Assembly: GCF_900460955.1 (NCBI RefSeq) | Contig: NZ_UFUW01000001.1 | Coordinates: forward strand, 2,088,501 to 2,152,500 | Length of the DNA stretch: 64,000 nt | Origin: Cardiobacterium valvarum | GTDB lineage: Bacteria; Pseudomonadota; Gammaproteobacteria; Cardiobacteriales; Cardiobacteriaceae | Direction: 5' to 3' | Shown here: positions 18,732-27,615 of the stretch, one piece after another | How the letters are laid out: each line of letters starts with the position of its first letter | Numbering within the stretch: the first letter of the stretch is position 1 | Notes under the pieces: model-generated | Database searches by the model: none | What the model was told of the DNA's origin: nothing | The model's input: the letters and a program-made list of their open reading frames with translations, nothing else | Made by a program: the position numbers and the translations under genes

Positions 18732-19667
18732 ATGAACAGTCCCCGCCTCTGGTTCGCCGGCACCCCCGCCTTCGCCGCGCATAGCCTACAAGCCCTCATT
18801 GACGCCGGATATACCATTGACGGCGTCCTCACCCAGCCTGACCGCCCGGCCGGACGCGGCCGCAAACTCACCGCCAGCGCCGTCAAACAAACCGCTACCG
18901 CGCACCACATCCCTGTCGCCCAGCCGGAAAAACTGCACGCCGACGTGCCGCCCTTTCCCGAACTACCGTACCCTGACCTTATCATCGTCGCTGCCTACGG
19001 CCTGCTGCTGCCGCCGTGGTTCCTCGCCTACCCACGCCTTGGCTGCATCAACATCCACGCCTCGCTGCTACCGCGCTGGCGGGGGGCTGCGCCCATCCAG
19101 CGCGCTATCGAAGCGGGCGACAGAGAAACCGGCATCGGCATCATGCAAATGGACGAAGGCCTTGACACTGGTGCCGTCTGGCAAGAAAGCCGCCTCACCA
19201 TCGCTCCGGACGACACCGCCGCCACCCTGCATGACCGCCTCATGCAGCTTGGCGCTGACACCCTCTTGCGCACCCTGCCCGACATCCTTGCGCAAACCCG
19301 CGTTCCTACGCCGCAAGCTACAGAGGGCGTTACCTACGCACACAAACTGAGCAAAACCGAAGCCCACCTCAACTGGCAACAACCCATCGCCACCCTGGCG
19401 CGCAAAATCCGCGCCTACAACCCCGTTCCCATCGCCTACACAAACCTGGATGGCGAACCCCTGCGCCTCTACGACGCTCACATCCACAGTACCACCCCGC
19501 CTGCCGCCGCGCCCGGCACCATCATCGCCCACCACGAACACGGCCTCGATATCGCCTGCACTGACGGCACCCTGCGCGCTACCCGCCTGCAACAACCCGG
19601 CAAACCCGTCACTGGCGCCGCTGCCCTGCGCCACGGCCGCAACCTCAGCGGAAAGACACTCACATGA
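18732..19667 (+). CDS. fmt: Methionyl-tRNA formyltransferase
   Basis: A 311-residue enzyme that formylates initiator Met-tRNA using 10-formyl-tetrahydrofolate. The signature SLLPRWRGAAPIQRAI lies at 111-126. Catalytic Asn107, His109 and Asp145 align with the E. coli triad by spacing. The C-terminal tRNA-binding domain (from about 205) has the usual KLSKTEAHLNW start. It lies 9 nt after def and overlaps rsmB by 4 nt (ATGA). Confidence 0.96.
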   Translation: MNSPRLWFAGTPAFAAHSLQALIDAGYTIDGVLTQPDRPAGRGRKLTASAVKQTATAHHIPVAQPEKLHADVPPFPELPYPDLIIVAAYGLLLPPWFLAYPRLGCINIHASLLPRWRGAAPIQRAIEAGDRETGIGIMQMDEGLDTGAVWQESRLTIAPDDTAATLHDRLMQLGADTLLRTLPDILAQTRVPTPQATEGVTYAHKLSKTEAHLNWQQPIATLARKIRAYNPVPIAYTNLDGEPLRLYDAHIHSTTPPAAAPGTIIAHHEHGLDIACTDGTLRATRLQQPGKPVTGAAALRHGRNLSGKTLT

Positions 19668-20923
19668 AAGCACGCCAAGCCGCCTACGCCACCCTCAACG
19701 GCGTCATCAACCAGCACCGCACCCTCAACACCCTCATTGCCCAATACAAAAGCCACACCGCTCCCGCCGACCAGGCCCTCTACCAGGCTCTGGTCTACGG
19801 CACCCTGCGCCAATACCGTGCCTACAGCTACCTCTGCGCGCAAATGATGGCCAAACCACCAGCGCGCCCCGGCCACCCGCTCGCCATCATCCTCAACCTC
19901 GGCCTCTGCCAGCTGCTTACCATGAACCTCGGCGACCACGGCGTTATCAACGAAACCGTCAACCTCGCCGCGCATAACGGCCAAATCCGTGCCAAAGGCC
20001 TCATCAACGCCATCCTGCGCCGCGTCCAGCGCGAACGCGAGCACTGGCAACGCGCCCTTACCGCTGCACAAACACACAACCTGCCCCACTGGCTGAGCCC
20101 GCATTACCCAGCCGAACAAACCGCCATCGCTGCCGTGAACACCCTGCCACCGCCGCTCACCCTGCGCCTGCACCCGCGACATGACCGCGCTGCCTGGCTG
20201 ACCGAACACCCCGAAGCCCGCGCCAACCCGCTGCACCCGCAAGCCGTCACCCTGCAGCAGGGCAGCAACGTCGCGCACATCCCCGGCTTTCGCGACGGCG
20301 ATACCAGCGTCCAGGATGCCTCTGCCCAACACGCCGCCACCATTCTTGTCCCGCGCGACGGCGAACGCATCCTTGACGCCTGCGCTGCACCGGGCGGTAA
20401 AACCTGCCACCTGCTCGAACTTGCACCCAATGCGCACGTGACGGCTCTTGACCACGACGCCGCCCGCCTCGCCCGTGTCAAAGAAAACCTCGACCGCCTG
20501 CACCAGCACGCCACCCTCAGTCACGCTGATGCCGCCGACACCGCCGCTTGGTGGGACGGCACCTCCTTTGATGCCATCCTGCTCGATGCCCCATGCAGCG
20601 GCAGCGGCGTCCTGCGCCGCCACCCGGATATCGCCTGGCTGCGCACCCCCGCTGACCTGCACCGCCTGTCCTGCCAACAACGCTACCTGCTCAACCGCCT
20701 CTGGCCGGCCCTGAAAGCCGGTGGCCGCCTGCTTTACACCACCTGCAGCATCCTGCCGGCAGAAAACCAGGGCAACATCCGCGCCTTCCTCGCTGCCCAC
20801 CCTGAGGCCCGCCTGCGACCCCTCGACCTGCCTGCCTGCCGCAACACCGGCTACGGCAGCCTGCACCTGCCCGATACTGACGGCGACGGTTTCTACTACG
20901 CCCTGCTCTATAAAAACGTCTGA
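19664..20923 (+). CDS. rsmB: 16S rRNA (cytosine-967-C5) methyltransferase
   Basis: A 419-residue RsmB/Sun protein. An N-terminal NusB-like RNA-binding domain covers about 1-135. The SAM-dependent domain has DACAAPGGKTCHLLE (238-252), catalytic-loop DAPCSGSG with Cys311, and a second cysteine in YTTCSI (Cys361), the two-cysteine mechanism of RNA m5C methyltransferases. Last gene of the operon. A hairpin without a T-run lies just downstream. Confidence 0.95.
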   Translation: MKARQAAYATLNGVINQHRTLNTLIAQYKSHTAPADQALYQALVYGTLRQYRAYSYLCAQMMAKPPARPGHPLAIILNLGLCQLLTMNLGDHGVINETVNLAAHNGQIRAKGLINAILRRVQREREHWQRALTAAQTHNLPHWLSPHYPAEQTAIAAVNTLPPPLTLRLHPRHDRAAWLTEHPEARANPLHPQAVTLQQGSNVAHIPGFRDGDTSVQDASAQHAATILVPRDGERILDACAAPGGKTCHLLELAPNAHVTALDHDAARLARVKENLDRLHQHATLSHADAADTAAWWDGTSFDAILLDAPCSGSGVLRRHPDIAWLRTPADLHRLSCQQRYLLNRLWPALKAGGRLLYTTCSILPAENQGNIRAFLAAHPEARLRPLDLPACRNTGYGSLHLPDTDGDGFYYALLYKNV

Positions 20924-20949
20924 AAAAAAGCCCTAAAAGAAGCGGGGCG

Positions 20950-20978
20950 GCACTTTCTTGTCAGGCAAAAGAAAGTGC
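20950..20978 (+). other. Inverted repeat overlapping the tRNA-Ser promoter
   Basis: A perfect 10-bp stem GCACTTTCTT/AAGAAAGTGC with a 9-nt loop lies between the rsmB stop and the tRNA and covers the tRNA -35 element. There is no following T-run. It may be a weak end-of-operon hairpin or a control site. Confidence 0.5.
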
Positions 20979-20985
20979 GTATAAT
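20958..20985 (+). promoter_or_regulatory. Promoter of tRNA-Ser
   Basis: -35 TTGTCA (20958-20963), 16-bp spacer, -10 TATAAT (20980-20985), with the tRNA beginning 17 nt downstream. Confidence 0.75.
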
Positions 20986-21001
20986 CCGCCGCTCAATACG
21001 C

Positions 21002-21091
21002 GGAGAGATGGCAGAGTGGTTGAATGCGTCGGTCTCGAAAGCCGAAGAGGGTTCACGCCCTCCCAGGGTTCGAATCCCTGTCTCTCCGCCA
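21002..21091 (+). tRNA. tRNA-Ser (anticodon CGA)
   Basis: A 90-nt class II tRNA. Acceptor stem GGAGAGA/TCTCTCC, anticodon loop CTCGAAA giving CGA, long variable arm, T-loop GGTTCGAATCC, discriminator G and encoded CCA. The long variable arm and CGA identify serine (UCG codons). Confidence 0.97.
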
Positions 21092-21098
21092 TCTACTC

Positions 21099-21125
21099 AA
21101 AAACGCCATGTTTCATGGCGTTTTT
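21099..21125 (+). terminator. Rho-independent terminator after tRNA-Ser
   Basis: Perfect stem AAAAACGCCATG/CATGGCGTTTTT with a 3-nt loop and further Ts. Confidence 0.9.
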
Positions 21126-21309
21126 TTCGTCCGTATTCGTTCAAAGGTTCGAGGAAAAATCCTTGATAAACAAGCCGTAACAGGAATTTCTTGTTTATTT
21201 GCGTTTGCCAAGTTTCATGTCCATTTAAGCGTAACGAAAGAAAAATGGGGCTCTTTTGGGGTTCATTTTCGGTGGTTACAATCCCGCCGAACCCCCATCT
21301 TCCGACCCC

Positions 21310-21834
21310 ATGCGACTGACCGAAAAAACCATCAAAAATGCCCCGCCAGGCGAACGCCCCTACAAGCTATTTGACGGCGGCGGGCTGCATCTTTTCATCA
21401 CCCCGCGCGGCGGCAAATACTGGCGTTACCGTTACCGCTTCGACGGCCAGGATTGCACCCTGTCGCTGGGTGTATATCCAAAAGTCAGGCTGAAACAGGC
21501 GCGGCAACTGCACCGTGACGCACAAAGCCTGCTCGCGCAAGACACCGATCCGCACCGCCACAAGCAGAAGCGGAAACAGGCAGAAAAGCAGCAAGACAAC
21601 TTCGAGAAAGTCGCACGCGAGTGGTACGCCCACCAGCGCCCCGCGTGGAAGAACGAGAAACACGCCTGGCAGGTCATCCATACTCTGGAGCAGTACGTTT
21701 TTCCGCATATTGGTGGCAAAGCCGTCAGTGAGATTCAGCCGCCTGCCATCGTCAGCATACTGAACCGGCTGGCCGATAAACCCGAAACCAGAACCCGCGT
21801 CAAACAGCGCATCAGTGCCGTTTTCGCCTTATAA
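21310..21834 (+). pseudogene. Truncated tyrosine integrase (P4-type) next to tRNA-Ser
   Basis: From ATG 21310 (MRLTEKTIKNAPPGERPYKL) the protein matches the N-terminal arm-binding domain of P4-like island integrases (LFDGGGLHLFITPRGGKYWRYRYR, TLSLGVYPKVRLKQAR), followed by the SAM-like core-binding domain. It stops after about 174 residues at the IS boundary, where the element itself supplies the TAA. The catalytic domain (Arg...His-x-x-Arg...Tyr) is missing and not found beyond the IS. These integrases insert at tRNA 3' ends, so this is the scar of an island once inserted at tRNA-Ser. I found no second att copy in the window. Confidence 0.85.
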
Positions 21835-22668
21835 CGTGTTCATAGTCTCTGCTGTAAACTATCGGCATGAACAGAAAAGCCTACCCAAGCGATATCAGTC
21901 GCACACAATTTGCCCCCCTTCTCCCTCTTTTGGAAAGTGCCCGCAAACGCACAGCACCGCGCAAAATGGACTGGTACGATGTCTTTTTTGTGCCATTCTC
22001 TATCTTCTGCGCAACGACTGTTCCTGGCGTGCCTTACCGGGCGATTTTCCCAAATGGCGCACCGTTCATTCCTACTTCCAGAGATGGAGCGAGCCCCGCG
22101 AAAACGGCATCAGCCTCCTTGAGGAAGCGTTAAAAAATCAGGTGGTTGCGGAGCGCCGCAAGCAGGGACGCCATGAAGCAACCACTTTCCTGATTATTGA
22201 TGCGCAGAGTGTGAAGAACACGGATACCGCCATGGAAAAAAGCTACGATGCCAACAAGAAAGTGAGCGGTATCAAGCGGCATATAGCGGTTGACACGCAG
22301 GGTTTGCCGCATGCCCTTGCGGTAACGACGGCGGATGTTACGGATAGGAAAGGCTGCCTCTAGCATTGGAACGTGACAGGGATAATCTTGGCGCGGTACA
22401 AAAAATCCTTGCTGACGGTGGTTACACAGGTAAGGCATTTGCTTCGTCGGTACAGGGGTTGATGGGTGCGGAGGTAGAGATTGCCAAACGAAACGAATTG
22501 CACCGTTTTGCGGTATTGCCGAAGCGGTGGGTGGTAGGGCGCAGTTTTTCCTGGTTGGAAAAGAACACAGGCGGCTTTGGAAAAACTGCGAGCGTAAGTT
22601 GAGTACCAGTTTGCAAATGGTAGTTTTGGCTTTCTTGGGAATCCTGCTACGAGGACTATGAACACGTT
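21833..22668 (+). mobile_element. Degenerate IS5-family element (~836 bp)
   Basis: Ends are bounded by 15-bp inverted repeats AACGTGTTCATAGTC (left, about 21833-21848) and GACTATGAACACGTT (right, 22654-22668). The single transposase gene inside is broken by frameshifts. Size and transposase type fit the IS5 family, probably its IS1031/ISL2 branch. I see no clear target-site duplication, so neighbouring DNA may have been lost after insertion. Confidence 0.8.
21867..22661 (+). pseudogene. IS5-family transposase, at least three frameshifts
   Basis: Reading begins MNRKAYPSDISRTQFAPLLP. The frame is lost at the T-run near 21988, continues in another frame (ILYLLRNDCSWRALPGDFPK, then FLIIDAQSVKNTD with the first catalytic Asp and GIKRHIAVDTQGLPHAL), shifts again near 22362 (before LERDRDNLGAVQKILADGGY), and again near 22562 before RRLWKNCERKLSTSLQMVVL and the stop at 22661. 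The DDE-type residues appear present, but no intact protein can be made. Confidence 0.85.
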
Positions 22669-22699
22669 CTGAGAAACGCATGATAGACTATCTCGGATT

Positions 22700-22827
22700 G
22701 TTACCTATGTATCCGGTCTATACATGGCTTACGGGCGAAGGTAACGAGTTCTGTACGTTGTTCTTTCACGGTGAGGGTTCTCCGTCGGTTGGGACGGGTA
22801 AGTGTTACCCATGTGTCCGATCCATAC
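22700..22827. repeat. Two diverged 24-bp direct repeats upstream of folA
   Basis: GTTACCTATGTATCCGGTCT... at 22700-22723 and GTTACCCATGTGTCCGATCC... at 22804-22827 differ at four positions. The stretch 22669-22970 between the IS and folA holds no recognisable gene. These repeats may be ends of a vanished mobile element. Confidence 0.5.
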
Positions 22828-22970
22828 AGGAGGTGTGGGCATGGGGCGGACAGTAGCCCTCCGGCAAGGCGGATGCAAGCGGCGTGGCTGCCGCCCATAT
22901 TGCCAAGCGCGTCTTGTCACGCTGCGCATGGCTTGATATAAGAAGCGCCCTTTCCGCCTTCTCTTTCTCC

Positions 22971-23477
22971 ATGCCTGAAATCATCCTTATCGTGGCGCAG
23001 AGCGATAACCGCGCCATTGGCCGTGACAATCAGATGCTGTGGCACCTGCCGCGTGATTTACAACATTTCAAGCGACATACCCTCGGTCATCCGGTCATCA
23101 TGGGGCGCAAAACTTATGACAGTATTAGCCGTGCCTTGCCGGGGCGGCAAAACCTTGTCGTTAGCCGCAATCCGGTGCTGACCCTGCCCGATGCGACAGT
23201 CTGTCCCAACCTGCCCGCCGCCCTTGCCGCCGCACAGGGCGACACGCTTTACATCATCGGCGGCAGCGAGCTTTATCACCGCGCCATGCCGCTGGCCGAT
23301 GTCCTGCTGGTCACGCACGTTCACACGACAATCGCCGATGCCGACCGCTTCTTTCCGCTGATTGACCCCGCTGTGTGGCGGGAAACCGCGCGTGAGGAGC
23401 ACCCCGCCGATGCCCGCAATCCCTACGCCCTGACCTTTTGCCGTTATGACCGAGCGGCGACGAACCCCGCCGGTTGA
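22971..23477 (+). CDS. folA: Dihydrofolate reductase
   Basis: A 168-residue DHFR, making tetrahydrofolate from dihydrofolate with NADPH. Motifs: AIGRDNQMLWHLPRDLQHFK with the catalytic acid Asp29, GHPVIMGRKTYDSI, LPGRQNLVVSR, and YIIGGSELYHRAMPLAD. I chose ATG 22971 because the family begins with a short ILIVAQ strand; an upstream in-frame ATG at 22884 would add a tail with no DHFR character. dcd follows after 48 bp; both supply nucleotide synthesis. Confidence 0.95.
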   Translation: MPEIILIVAQSDNRAIGRDNQMLWHLPRDLQHFKRHTLGHPVIMGRKTYDSISRALPGRQNLVVSRNPVLTLPDATVCPNLPAALAAAQGDTLYIIGGSELYHRAMPLADVLLVTHVHTTIADADRFFPLIDPAVWRETAREEHPADARNPYALTFCRYDRAATNPAG

Positions 23478-23525
23478 TGCGTCACCACCGTATAATCGCC
23501 GCCTACACTCCATCCACAAGAAACC

Positions 23526-24095
23526 ATGAGCATCAAAAACGACCGCTGGATACAGCACATGGCCGCCGCACACGGCATGATCGAACCCTTCGAACCTACC
23601 CTCATCAGCCGCAATGCAGGCGGCGAGCGTCTTATTTCCTACGGTACCTCCAGCTACGGCTATGACGTGCGCTGTGCGGACGAATTCAAAATCTTCACCA
23701 ACATCAACAGCGCCATTGTCGATCCCAAACACTTCGACCCGCAGAGCTTCGTGGATATTCAAAGCGATGTCTGCATCATCCCGCCGAACAGCTTTGCCCT
23801 CGCGCGCACCGTCGAATACTTCCGCATCCCGCGCGACATCCTCACTATCTGCCTCGGCAAATCCACTTATGCCCGCTGCGGCATTATCGTTAATGTCACC
23901 CCGCTTGAGCCCGAATGGGAAGGGCACGTGACCCTCGAATTTTCCAACACCACGCCGCTGCCAGCGAAAATCTACGCGCATGAAGGCGTGGCGCAAATGC
24001 TCTTTTTGCAGGCGGACGAACCCTGCGCCGTGTCCTACCGTGATCGGGGTGGCAAGTATCAGGGGCAGACCGGCGTCACCCTGCCGCGCGCCTAA
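23526..24095 (+). CDS. dcd: dCTP deaminase
   Basis: A 189-residue enzyme (family usually 188-193) that converts dCTP to dUTP for thymidylate synthesis. Signatures: [59 protein letters not shown] with the catalytic Glu in [16 protein letters not shown], and the C-terminal [13 protein letters not shown] that closes over the triphosphate. Likely co-transcribed with folA and ended by the hairpin at 24160. Confidence 0.95.
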   Translation: MSIKNDRWIQHMAAAHGMIEPFEPTLISRNAGGERLISYGTSSYGYDVRCADEFKIFTNINSAIVDPKHFDPQSFVDIQSDVCIIPPNSFALARTVEYFRIPRDILTICLGKSTYARCGIIVNVTPLEPEWEGHVTLEFSNTTPLPAKIYAHEGVAQMLFLQADEPCAVSYRDRGGKYQGQTGVTLPRA

Positions 24096-24099
24096 TCCC

Positions 24100-24145
24100 G
24101 CCAAGCGGCGTCATGACTGGAACCGCCAAGCGCCGTGAATTGTGG
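24100..24145. repeat. CAAGCGG-type repeats after dcd
   Basis: Two units, GCCAAGCGGCGTCATGACTG and GCCAAGCGCCGTGAATTGTG, of the same family as those at 10645. They lie just before the terminator. Confidence 0.55.
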
Positions 24146-24159
24146 GAGTGGGATAAACA

Positions 24160-24187
24160 AAGAAGCCCCGCTATCGCGGGGCTTCTT
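24160..24187. terminator. Bidirectional terminator between dcd and the NlpC gene
   Basis: Perfect stem AAGAAGCCCCGC/GCGGGGCTTCTT with a 4-nt loop, between two convergent genes. Confidence 0.85.
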
Positions 24188-24199
24188 GATATAGACGCT

Positions 24200-24742
24200 T
24201 CAGCGGGAAACCGTGGCGCGTTCGTGAATGACCGTGCGGGCGCCGACGTAGCGCTTCTTCCAGTAACCCTGATCAATGCGGGCGATTTCCACCCGCTTCC
24301 CGGGCGACGGAGCATGCAGCATCTTTTGGTCGCCGAGATAAATGCCGACGTGGTTGATGTTGCCGTTGCCACGGTGGAAAAAGACCAAGTCGCCGGGTTT
24401 CGGGTCGCGTACCGGCAGGAGCGCGTTAAATTGAGCGCTGCTGTTGCGCGGCAGGCGGAAGCCCTGTTCGGCGAAGACGTGCTGCACCAGGCCGGAGCAA
24501 TCAAAGCCTTTCGGGCTGTTGCCGCCGTAGCGGTACGGCATGCCGATCAATTTCTTGCCGCCGGCAATCAGGCGGTGGCGGGTGGAATCGGTGGGGAGCA
24601 TCCGTTTCGGCGGAGCGGCAGGCGTATCGCTTTTCAGACTTTCCAGTTCAATGCCGTGATTGAGCGCCACGGTCTCGCGCGACATACTGCTGCAACCTCC
24701 GAGTGCGAGCGCCAGTATGCCCAAAAAAGTTTCTTTCTTCAT
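24200..24742 (-). CDS. NlpC/P60 family lipoprotein (MepS/Spr-like)
   Basis: A 180-residue lipoprotein with lipobox ALGGC (Cys17) and a C-terminal NlpC/P60 cysteine peptidase domain. Catalytic Cys82 lies in GFDCSGLVQHVF, His131 in HVGIYLGD and a polar third residue at His143 (MLHAP). Family members cut peptide crosslinks or stem peptides in peptidoglycan, so a role in wall growth at the inner face of the outer membrane is likely. The single small domain and anchor match MepS/Spr more than secreted multi-domain hydrolases. Confidence 0.88.
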   Translation of the reverse strand: MKKETFLGILALALGGCSSMSRETVALNHGIELESLKSDTPAAPPKRMLPTDSTRHRLIAGGKKLIGMPYRYGGNSPKGFDCSGLVQHVFAEQGFRLPRNSSAQFNALLPVRDPKPGDLVFFHRGNGNINHVGIYLGDQKMLHAPSPGKRVEIARIDQGYWKKRYVGARTVIHERATVSR

Positions 24743-24870
24743 AGGGTTAGGTGATTAAAAAAGAAGTATCCCGCCGCCCCGGGCGGCAAAAGACGGCGCA
24801 CTATACGTAACGAAAAATTCATCCGTCAATGTGCAGACGTCTCAAAAGCACAGAAAACACCACGAAATCC

Positions 24871-25239
24871 TCACGGCACACGCGGCAAACCTTCCAAATA
24901 CTGCTGCGACAAACGCACCCGGCACAGCAGCTCATCCGGTGCTTCCCGCTCCAGGCGGCAGCGCGCCGCGCGGAAGTCTTTGAAACGCTGCAAACTGTCC
25001 TGCCAGTCCGCATCATTGCTGTGGCGCAGGTGCCGCTGCTCAATATCGCCGTCAAGCTGCGTCATCGCCAGAAAAGCGCAACTTTCCAGCGCCCCCTCAG
25101 GATTACCGCTCTTGCGCAGGCAGTCCTGCATATAGGCGGGCGGCGTTCGCGGCGGAGGCGGGACGGCAAACGGATCATGGGCATGCACCGCTTCCGCATA
25201 ACGCAGCAGCAGCCAAAATAAAGAAGAATCCAGCATCAT
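24871..25239 (-). CDS. Small Cys-containing protein, LprI/DUF1311-like (tentative)
   Basis: From ATG 25239 (GGAG 11 nt upstream) the protein is 122 residues; upstream in-frame ATGs (25287, 25392) lack ribosome sites. After a short hydrophobic start come a Pro-rich stretch and a helical part with four cysteines. The pattern DCLRKSG...LESC...LDGDIEQRH then DWQDSLQRFKDFRAARC recalls LprI/DUF1311 domains, where a Trp-x-x-x-Arg-Asp-x-x-Cys helix is typical. Those are periplasmic or secreted, some inhibiting lysozyme. The match is weak and no function is claimed. Confidence 0.5.
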   Translation of the reverse strand: MMLDSSLFWLLLRYAEAVHAHDPFAVPPPPRTPPAYMQDCLRKSGNPEGALESCAFLAMTQLDGDIEQRHLRHSNDADWQDSLQRFKDFRAARCRLEREAPDELLCRVRLSQQYLEGLPRVP

Positions 25240-25455
25240 ATAAATCAAGGCTCCGAAAAAAACGCGGCGGATTATAGCGAATGCCATTGCCGTTTTATCC
25301 GCTCGCGGTTCGTCGCAAGCGGCGAGCAGAGCAGGCAGCGGGAATGCGGTTACACCCATCCCGGAAATAAGCTGAGTGTGTTGGCCCGCCACAACGGGAG
25401 GGAGCGGCGGATTTGCTAAAATGCCGCCCTTTCCAATTTATTAAAAGAGGCACAC

Positions 25456-27480
25456 ATGACGCAGCCCAAACGCCGCATACTCGTAACCAGCGCCCTGCCG
25501 TATGCCAACGGCGCCATCCACCTCGGCCACATGGTCGAACACATCCAGACCGACATCTGGGTGCGCTTCCAGCGTTTGCGCGGCCACGAATGCCACTATG
25601 TCTGCGCCGATGATGCCCACGGCACCCCCATCATGCTGCGCGCCGAGAAAGAAGGCATCAGCCCGCAGGCGCTTATCGACAAAAGCCGCGCCGAACACTG
25701 CCGCGACTTTGCCGGTTTCCTCATCGACCACCACTGCTATCACAGCACCCACAGCGAAGAAAACCGCGCCATCACCACCGACATCTACAACAAGCTTGAT
25801 AACAACGGCCACATTCTGCGCCGCACCATCTCGCAACTTTACGATCCCGAAAAAAATCTTTTTCTGCCCGACCGCTTCGTCAAAGGCGAATGCCCGAAAT
25901 GCCACGCCAAAGACCAGTACGGCGACAACTGCGAAAACTGCGGCACCACCTACGCGCCGACCGACCTCATCCAGCCTTATTCCGTTCTCTCCGGCGCGGC
26001 GCCCGTGTTGCGCGACTCCGAGCACTACTTCTTCGACCTGCCTGCCTTTGACGCCTTCCTGCGCGACTGGCTGCAAACCGCCGACCTGCAAGACGCCATG
26101 CGCAACAAACTCGCCGAATGGTTCGAGGCCGGCCTGCAACCCTGGGACATCTCGCGCGACGCACCCTACTGGGGCTTTGAAATCCCGAATGCGCCGGGCA
26201 AATACTTCTACGTCTGGCTGGATGCGCCCATCGGCTACATGGGCGCCTTCCGCGCCCTGTGCGACAGCAGCGGCATCGACTACGACGCCTACTGGCGCGT
26301 CGGTAGCGACACCGAGCTCTACCACTTCATCGGCAAAGACATCGCCTACTTCCACATGCTCTTCTGGCCGGCCATGCTCGAAGGCGCGGGCTACCGCAAG
26401 CCGAGTGGCGTGTACTGCCACGGCTTCCTCACTGTGAACGGCGAAAAAATGAGCAAATCGCGCGGCACCTTCATCAAAGCCGAGACCTACCTCAAACACC
26501 TGCCGCCGGAAAACCTGCGCTACTACTACGCTGCCAAATTGAGCGCGCGCGTCGAAGACCTCGACCTCAACCTCGACGACTTCCGCCAGAAAAACAACAG
26601 CGACCTCGTCGGCAAACTCGTCAACCTCGCCAGCCGCTGCGCGCCCTTCCTCGAAAAACACTTCGCCAACCAACTGGCGGACGCCCTGCCCGACACCGCC
26701 CTCCTCGACAGCATCGCCACCAAAGCCGATGACATCGCCGACGCCTACGAGCGGCGCGAATACAGCCAGGCAATGCGTGACATCATGAAACTGGCCGATG
26801 CCGCCAACGAATACATTGATGCGGAAAAACCCTGGGTCAAAGCCAAAGACGACGCAAGCCGCGCCGCCGTGCAAACCATTGCCACCGTCGGCCTGAACGC
26901 CTACCGCCAGCTCATCACCTACCTCAAACCCGTGCTGCCGCAACTGGCGGAAGCGAGCGAAGCCTTCCTCAACATCGCCCCGCTCACCTGGGGCGACGCC
27001 CAGCACCCGCTGCTCGGCCACACCATCAACCCCTACCAGCCGCTCATGCAGCGCATCGACGAAAAAACCATCACTGCCGTCATCAACGACAGCAAAGAAG
27101 ACCTCAAAGAAGAAGCCGGCATCAACAAAGGAGGCAAACCCGTGCAAAGTGAAAACTGGATCAGCATTGATGATTTCGCCAAACCCGACCTGCGCATCGC
27201 CCGCGTTCTCGAATGCGGCCACATCGAAGGCTCGGACAAACTGCTGCGCTTCAAGCTCGACGTCGGCGAACTCGGCGAACGCGAAGTCTTCTCCGGCATC
27301 AAGGCGTATTACCAGCCGGAAGAGCTCATCGGCCGCATGGTCGTGTATGTGGCCAACCTCGCGCCGCGCAAAATGCGCTTCGGCGTCTCCACCGGCATGA
27401 TCCTCTCCGCCAGCGGCGACGGCGAACTGCACCTGCTGAACCCCGGCGAGGACGTCAAAGCCGGGATGAAAATCAGCTGA
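25456..27480 (+). CDS. metG: Methionyl-tRNA synthetase
   Basis: A 674-residue enzyme charging tRNA-Met. The class I HIGH-type motif is HLGH within [11 protein letters not shown] near residue 20. Zinc-binding cysteines are [17 protein letters not shown], and the KMSKS loop is [11 protein letters not shown]. An anticodon-binding helical domain and a C-terminal EMAP-like tRNA-binding domain (from about 570: [20 protein letters not shown] ... [13 protein letters not shown]) complete the long E. coli-type form. It begins a run of five closely packed rightward genes, perhaps sharing transcripts. Confidence 0.97.
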   Translation: MTQPKRRILVTSALPYANGAIHLGHMVEHIQTDIWVRFQRLRGHECHYVCADDAHGTPIMLRAEKEGISPQALIDKSRAEHCRDFAGFLIDHHCYHSTHSEENRAITTDIYNKLDNNGHILRRTISQLYDPEKNLFLPDRFVKGECPKCHAKDQYGDNCENCGTTYAPTDLIQPYSVLSGAAPVLRDSEHYFFDLPAFDAFLRDWLQTADLQDAMRNKLAEWFEAGLQPWDISRDAPYWGFEIPNAPGKYFYVWLDAPIGYMGAFRALCDSSGIDYDAYWRVGSDTELYHFIGKDIAYFHMLFWPAMLEGAGYRKPSGVYCHGFLTVNGEKMSKSRGTFIKAETYLKHLPPENLRYYYAAKLSARVEDLDLNLDDFRQKNNSDLVGKLVNLASRCAPFLEKHFANQLADALPDTALLDSIATKADDIADAYERREYSQAMRDIMKLADAANEYIDAEKPWVKAKDDASRAAVQTIATVGLNAYRQLITYLKPVLPQLAEASEAFLNIAPLTWGDAQHPLLGHTINPYQPLMQRIDEKTITAVINDSKEDLKEEAGINKGGKPVQSENWISIDDFAKPDLRIARVLECGHIEGSDKLLRFKLDVGELGEREVFSGIKAYYQPEELIGRMVVYVANLAPRKMRFGVSTGMILSASGDGELHLLNPGEDVKAGMKIS

Positions 27481-27615
27481 ACCATTGCCCATAGAGGTTC
27501 GAACATCCCGCCGCCATGAGACATACGCTAAAAAACTCTGAAAAGCTCCTCCTCCCGCTTGCGGCGGGGTGGGGCTCCCATGACAAAAAAGCCCGCATTT
27601 TTTGGAGAACCCGCC

